A DNA stretch of 64,000 bases, taken from NCBI GenBank assembly GCA_951394045.1, contig OX595985.1, forward strand, positions 4,092,001 through 4,156,000, in the 5' to 3' direction. How positions within the stretch are numbered: the stretch's first letter is position 1; each line of letters opens with the position of its first letter. The notes under the pieces were generated by a model that worked only from the letters and a program-made list of their open reading frames with translations, was not told where the DNA came from and did not search any database. The translations under genes and the position numbers were made by a program. This document shows, piece after piece, positions 59,026-64,000 of the stretch. The stretch is from Nitzschia sp. DOCU1. Its lineage: Eukaryota > Bacillariophyta > Bacillariophyceae > Bacillariales > Bacillariaceae.

Positions 59026-60899
59026 CACCCTCGCAGCACATCTGCCGCCGGCTCGGAGGGAAAATTTTGAATTTTTGTCGACGATTGTAAATGAAGAACA
59101 TATTCCGAGAGGACTTGCTGATGATGGGAGGGCGGGAAATGTTTGGTGAAGTAGTCGGCTTTGTTATACTTTGCAGGGGCCCAATGGAATTTGAATTGCT
59201 GCTGGGCCTCGCGATCGTGTAGCCAATGGTAACGCATATCCATGGCACGAGTGCGCTTTTGCTTGATGCTGCTCGTAATGAAACCGTGTGCGGTGGTGTT
59301 ATCAAGCAGGACCGGGGTCGGTGGTTGCGGATACCCCATCTCTTGAAGTGTGATTCGGAGTGGCAGTGCTTCCCGACAGTTGATGAAGGCAGCTCCAGTT
59401 TCAGCTTCGGCAGCACTGGATGCGACATGACGGATGATTGTCGTCGGGTTAAGAATTGCTCCGTTCGGCTTGGCAGCGAGGGGGTCGAGAGTGTCGGTGA
59501 GGAAGTGATGTCCACCACTGCGGCTGCGGGCCCCTGGTTCATTGTGATAGCCGGCATCGCTGTGTGTGTGCAGGATCATGGCGGAAGCTCGATATTCCAG
59601 GGCCGCATCTGGATTTGTTGCACAATAATCCAGCAGTTGGTGGATTTTGGACTTTGTGTGCGTGGATGGCTTATTTTGTTCGGAGGATAAGGAGCTCAGA
59701 GCCACCAACAGGGTGGAGTCCACGGCGCGCCCGTAGTACATCAATTTTCCGATGATGTGTGGAATGATTTTGCTGTCGGCAGGGGGCAGAGGCATGAACG
59801 GGATCTCTTCGGGCAGGATTTGACTGTCAGCCCCAAATTTGGGAGGGGGGATGTGCGGATGTGGCGAAAACTGTGGCTTGCTTGGAAGGGAGTGGCTGAG
59901 TTCTTGGAGCATGGTGGCAATATACTTGGGCATGGACAGGCGAGCAGTGCGTTTGATGTAGTCCCAGGCTACACTGATGCCACAGAATAGTGAAGCAGTC
60001 CAATCAACTTTAATGTCATAGTGCCCTTTGAGAATTGTAAGTAGCTCGTTGGCATCCCCTTGGTTGACATATTTCACAGCGAAGTCGTCCACAACTAACA
60101 CGAATGATAGTTGTTTTGTATCGTGTCACCACAGACCTGGGGTATAGCGGCAGGGGCGGTATCCATGGGGGGCGAGGCGTCGTTGCAGTAAATCATTTGC
60201 AAGTTTACCGGCTTGTGGAAGACCGTACATGCCTTTGTTGATGCGCATGTGAATGTAGCCAGCATCGTCCGCCAGGGCGGCGAGCTTGTATTCTTGGATG
60301 ATTTCTGGCGGGATCAAGGAGATGTGCAGCTTCATGAATTCGGGACGGTCCAGTGGGGTGTTCAAGTAGAAATTGCTGATGTCCAGGGACATCATTTTTG
60401 CGTTGGGGGTGGACAGTACGTCATTCACATGGAGTTTGAACGTTGTCAAGTCAGCAGTCGGTGAGCTGACATCACCGGGGTAATCAATAAGATTCCCACC
60501 AACGGTGAGCCGTGTGCGTTCCACCTCTTCTTTCTGCAGTCGTCGCTCACACACAAATCGCCCATATGTGACGCGGCGGCCTGCAGGGACCTCGGATCTC
60601 GGAATAAAATTGATGGTGTCGGTACCTCGAATTCTGCCACCGACTCCTTGGGCCAGCCGGCCAAATTCGTTGGCGGAGGATCGGAGCCATGCTTCCTTAT
60701 AGTTTGGATGCTGGATGAGTTGGCGGTATTCCAGATTGCGGCCAGTGTCTGTATCAAAAACGGCATTGGCTAGCGGGGGCGGGGTCCTCACCCTCGTAGC
60801 TGGCGCAGAGGATTTTGGAACGGGGATGGACATGGGCGGTGTGCGCGGTGGCAACAGTTGGTTGATCGAGAAATCATCGACTGAGTGACGCGGGGCCAC
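59016..60899 (-). pseudogene. pol: Copia-II-like pol fragment (RT and RNase H), element G
   Basis: Clearly homologous to Copia-II Pol but diverged. RT has RLTVGGNLIDYPGD, YLNTPLDRPEF and the catalytic VVDDFAVKYV, again with Val for Tyr. RNase H has HTHSDAGYH, SSAAEAETGA and DYFTKHF. TGA near 60122 follows TPGLW, where Copia-II reads TPGLWLHS. Upstream of 60899 the element is missing (Gag, protease and integrase absent), and Copia-V sequence abuts. The stop lies just inside the LTR, as in Copia-II. Confidence 0.88.
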
Positions 60900-60916
60900 T
60901 CAAAACGTAACAAGAG

Positions 60917-61232
60917 TGTTAAAATAACCGGTTCGTAAACAGGTTATGGGCTTGCTTTTAGAACGTTTGGTTCTTAGTATTATGAGCTCGTTTGAGCATC
61001 TACTTTCTAATCTTGCGATCTTTCGATCGTGCATTTTCTGATCTTGCGGAAGCTAGTCTGAGTCTTGACGGAAGTCTTTACGATCTTGTCGCTTCCGCAA
61101 GACTAGCTCTCTTCCGGATCCTCTAGTCGTTCTGTGAATAGTACTGAGTCGTGAGACCCAGTCGATTCGAGTCACTAGTCGACTCGTCCGAATGGCCTTC
61201 AAACCATTCATTCGAATCGACGTAATCGAACA
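60917..61232 (-). repeat. Probable 3' LTR of Copia-V
   Basis: In element sense it starts TGTTCGATTACG right after the purine tract AAAAGAGGGAG and may end TTTTAACA (316 bp). It contains inverted blocks CTTGCGGAAGC/GCTTCCGCAAG and GCTAGTCT/AGACTAGC between about 61041 and 61109. The lower boundary is tentative. Confidence 0.5.
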
Positions 61233-61267
61233 CTCCCTCTTTTGATTGCCATGAGTCGAGTCGCCTC

Positions 61268-62716
61268 CTACCAACCCATTATGATCTTTCGGAACTTTGC
61301 TACAGCATCTTCGTTCAGCGGCTTCGTCAATAGGTCTGCTGGTTGATCCAAGGTATCAATCTTGTGGATTGAGATCTCGCCATTGTCGACGTATGATCTG
61401 AAGTGGTGTAGCCTGCAGTTAAGGTGCTTCGTTCTTGGTCGGAACTTTGCTACCTTCGCAATCTCCAATGCTCCAGTATTGTCCTCGAATACCCTGCAAT
61501 GTACCCTTGCTGCCGTCGCGTCGATTGGTATGCCTTCGTTTAGCATTTCCTTAAATAGGCTGATGATTGGAATAGCGTCTCGTAGCGCGTAGGAAATGCC
61601 CGTGTATTCGCTTTCCGTGCTTGATAGTGCTACTTCCGTTTGAAGTTGCGATTTCCAGAGGATTGGGCATCCGGCATACATAATTAGGTAGCCATGTCTG
61701 GATCGTGCCGTATCTCGGTCATCTGTTTCTTCTTGGTCCCAGTTGCCTGCAAAGTCTGCGTCGACAAAGACTTCCAATCCTCGTTCTGCCGTTGGTTTCA
61801 GAATCATTCCTTTATCCCTTGTTCCCTTCAGATAACGTGCAACCCAGCGTATCGCTTCTCCGTGCTCCTTCTTAGGGCAGGTGGAGAATCTCGCGCATTG
61901 ATGTGTTATGTACGCAATGTCTGGTCGCGAACCCTTTTCGAGATAATTCAACTTACCGATGACCGATCGATAATTGAACGAGTTGTCGAAGTCCTCCGAT
62001 TTGGAATGTCTTGATAATAACTTTGATGATGCAGCTGGTGTTGATCGCGTACCCGTGTTCTCCGGCATCTTGAGGTCCTGAATGATTTGATCGATCAAAT
62101 GAGGTTGAGTCAAATGAATCGATCCATCTGGTTTCCTGTCGATGTTGACGCCTAGAAAGTCTTGGATGTCGCCTTCGATCGTGATGTTGAGTTTGGCACG
62201 CTTGATGTCCTCTATCGCCTTGTTCACCTCGTCCAGGTCGGGACCAGCGAGGATCGAGTCGTCGGTGTAAAGCACGTACATCACGTTGCCGCGATAGAAC
62301 ACGCACTCGTCGACTTCGGATCGTTTGAATCCCACCTTGTTGATGAGAATGTCCGAAAGGTACTTATACCAGACACGACTTGATTGCTTTTGGCCATAGA
62401 CGTTCCTATGCAGTCGCAATACGTAGTCCTTGGTGTTCCCTTCTCGAATACTGAATCCTCGTGGTATCTCCATGTAGATCTCCCTCTCGACGGGCGCTTG
62501 GGGAAAGGCCAGCACGTAATCAATTTGCCGCGTGTGCCAATTGTGGAGCGCAGAAAGTATCAATAAGGTCCTAATGGAATTCCAGCTTGCGACAGGGGCA
62601 TATGTTTGGTCATAATGCTGTCCGTACTTCATCCGTGAACCATCGATGTTGAGTCGTGCCTTGTACTTCTTGATTTGTCTCGTTCGAATGTCACGCTTGC
62701 GCTTCATTTGCCACAC
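61268..62716 (-). pseudogene. pol: Copia-V RT-RNase H fragment, 5' truncated
   Basis: 482 open codons with no Gag, protease or integrase upstream. RT has KARLNIDGSRMKYGQHY (the usual RT entry motif), YAPVASWNSIRTLL, QIDYVLAFPQAP and LYTDDSI as the catalytic box. RNase H has VFVDADFAGNWD, a Glu region (SSTESEYTG) and FEDNTGALEIAK. It ends LLTKPLNEDAV...IIMGW. The open frame is well kept. Its start is an arbitrary Met in the RT, so it is a truncated element and not a complete gene. Confidence 0.9.
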
Positions 62717-62838
62717 AAGAGCAGCCGTCAGCCGTCAGCAGCACCGCGAAAAAATTAGCAGTGCAAAATTCTGGCCGCCCCGGCGCGCCGCAGTAATAGA
62801 ATTACATCAAACCTAAACAACCCAAAAACCCTTTCACC

Positions 62839-64000
62839 ATGACCGTGAAACGAACAACTTCCGCCAGTACCGGCATAGCTGCCTTGTCTCCGAACACCCG
62901 CAGCATGCAGAAACCCCGCGCCGAAGATGAGGATGCCGAAATGGAGCTTGAAGACGACCAAGAAGCCCGCCGTCTCTTTGCCGACGCCTCGGACCCCCCG
63001 GACGACCGTAGCACCACCGTTGATCCGGTAGTGGTCGGCGACTCGGCCTTTTGGCAAAGAAAGATTAACCCTCCCACTTCCCTTTGGCGTGCCCATGCCC
63101 CGGATGCACCCTCAAGCTTCACTTCCTCGTCCCAGGTTTTTGCGGACGATCCTGAGACAGGCAAAGACTCGTGGCACGAGATGGCGCAAGGTGCAAAACG
63201 CCTTGCTGGGATCAACGTGGGCACGGAGCAACTTACCGTCAAGCACTTCCAGGACATCTTCGCCAACGCCTTTGATTCAGAACATGATCTCTTTATGACA
63301 GAAGACGGGTCAAACATGCGCCAACTAGCCCTAAAATTGGCCAATTCCGATCCAAAACGGTTTTTTGACGCGGATGTCTATTGGTTCGGGGTCTGCCTAC
63401 GAGCTGCCGATGTCACTCATTCCTGGATGGCTGCCCACCTTCTTCTGGGTGCCCCATGGAAAGATCGCGAGTACTTCCACTTCCCCGGGATCTCGAGTCC
63501 AGTACACACTTCCCAGGCGGGTAGCAGCCTCCAGTCAGCCCTTAAAACCAAAAAAGGGCCCAAAACGGGCCGAGTGAACACTACGTTTGCCGACACCGTG
63601 AAAAAGGCGTCGAAACCCCCCCCCGAGATGCCCGTCGAGGACTCAGATCTGAAGCCGGCTGCCAAGACGGCCTCTAAAAAACCGGTACTTGTCAACCCCT
63701 ACAGTATCGTGAAGAAACCCTCCGTCCGTCCCACGGTCTCGGAAACAAACATCCCAAACAAGTATCAACGCAAGCATCAGCTTTTTATGAAGTTCGTCCT
63801 ACCACCTCTAGAAAAAGAGTCCGTCCAAGACCTCCAAGCCGAAGCTGGCAATCACGTCGCGAAGATTGTCGAAGCTCTGTGGAAAGTTGACAATTCGGCT
63901 ATGATTCTTCCCTGGGATCCGAAGTACCCGGTTAGTCGTTCTCTGCGTCGCCATGGTGGCCCCCCGCCTAAGAATCGCTCGCAGTTTCAGATTTATTTCC
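62839..64000 (+). CDS. Unidentified ORF running off the window (at least 387 codons)
   Basis: ATG 62839 (MTVKRTTSASTG), open to the last base with no stop. It is GC-richer than its surroundings. An acidic N-terminal stretch (EDEDAEMELEDDQEARRLF) is followed by a compact Trp-rich region (QDIFANAFDSEHDLF, DVYWFGVCLRAADVTHSW), a Lys/Pro-rich low-complexity linker (about residues 235-300), and then a new domain (HQLFMKFVLPPLEKESVQDL, SAMILPWDPKYP) that continues beyond the window. Not recognised. It could be ORF1 or Gag of another retroelement, or a host gene. No repeat copy is seen in this window. Confidence 0.65.
   Translation, partial: MTVKRTTSASTGIAALSPNTRSMQKPRAEDEDAEMELEDDQEARRLFADASDPPDDRSTTVDPVVVGDSAFWQRKINPPTSLWRAHAPDAPSSFTSSSQVFADDPETGKDSWHEMAQGAKRLAGINVGTEQLTVKHFQDIFANAFDSEHDLFMTEDGSNMRQLALKLANSDPKRFFDADVYWFGVCLRAADVTHSWMAAHLLLGAPWKDREYFHFPGISSPVHTSQAGSSLQSALKTKKGPKTGRVNTTFADTVKKASKPPPEMPVEDSDLKPAAKTASKKPVLVNPYSIVKKPSVRPTVSETNIPNKYQRKHQLFMKFVLPPLEKESVQDLQAEAGNHVAKIVEALWKVDNSAMILPWDPKYPVSRSLRRHGGPPPKNRSQFQIYF

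Noticed and set aside
62730..62760. In-frame TGA CGG just upstream of the Copia-V RT as another Gag-Pol readthrough site
   Set aside because: It precedes the middle of RT, not a protease, and the element is truncated there.

Overview
The window is a nest of LTR retrotransposons from a eukaryotic nuclear genome. It resembles a stramenopile, most likely a diatom. The grounds are the dominance of several distinct Ty1/copia lineages (RT motifs YVDD, YTDD and VVDD, RGG-box Gags, DSHADT-type proteases), two Gypsy lineages with CCHC or CHHC Gags, short GT-AG introns of 66-70 bp, and almost no host genes. The diatom call is an inference from family resemblance; no marker gene fixes the species.

Layout. 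1-3273: chimeric 3' part of a Copia-I element (copy A). 3274-5530: gene-free DNA with a 155-bp direct repeat pair. 5531-8875: Gypsy-I copy 1, truncated. 8876-13437 plus 19188-19230: truncated Copia-III on the minus strand, split by a complete Gypsy-I copy 2 (13438-19187, identical-length 618-bp LTRs, TSD GGGTG). 19884-31899: decayed Copia-I copy D, split by a complete Copia-IV (24921-31131) whose Gag-Pol gene contains a spliceosomal-type intron. 31898-35997 and 46919-51018: two 4100-bp arms of an inverted duplication carrying Gypsy-II and Copia-I sequence. 35998-46918 (the spacer): more Copia-I, a gene of unknown function, a PIF/Harbinger-like transposase gene, and a complete Copia-II (39699-44991, TSD ATGGA). 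46919-55926: Copia-I copy B on the minus strand, split by a complete-length but mutated Gypsy-II (48562-54134). 55932-56472: LTR fragment and Gypsy-III tail. 57087-58081: a TTAA-flanked MITE-like element. 58860-62716: degraded Copia-II-like and Copia-V elements. 62839-64000: a long unidentified ORF running off the window.

Functional themes. In the five families where the Gag-Pol junction is visible and not fused, Pol lies in the SAME frame as Gag, behind one stop codon (UAG UCA, UGA CGG, UGA CUA, UGA CUC, UGA AGG). This points to termination readthrough rather than frameshifting. Copia-IV instead has one fused Gag-Pol whose RT is completed only if a 66-nt intron is removed. Priming sites also vary. 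Copia-I has a half-tRNA-Met type site. Copia-II has a 13-nt site perfectly complementary to its own LTR (Tf1-like self-priming). Both Gypsy families have a 12-bp palindrome one base after the LTR. The order of events can be read from nesting: Gypsy-I into Copia-III, Copia-IV into Copia-I D, Gypsy-II into Copia-I B followed by inverted duplication, and Copia-II into the unique spacer locus.
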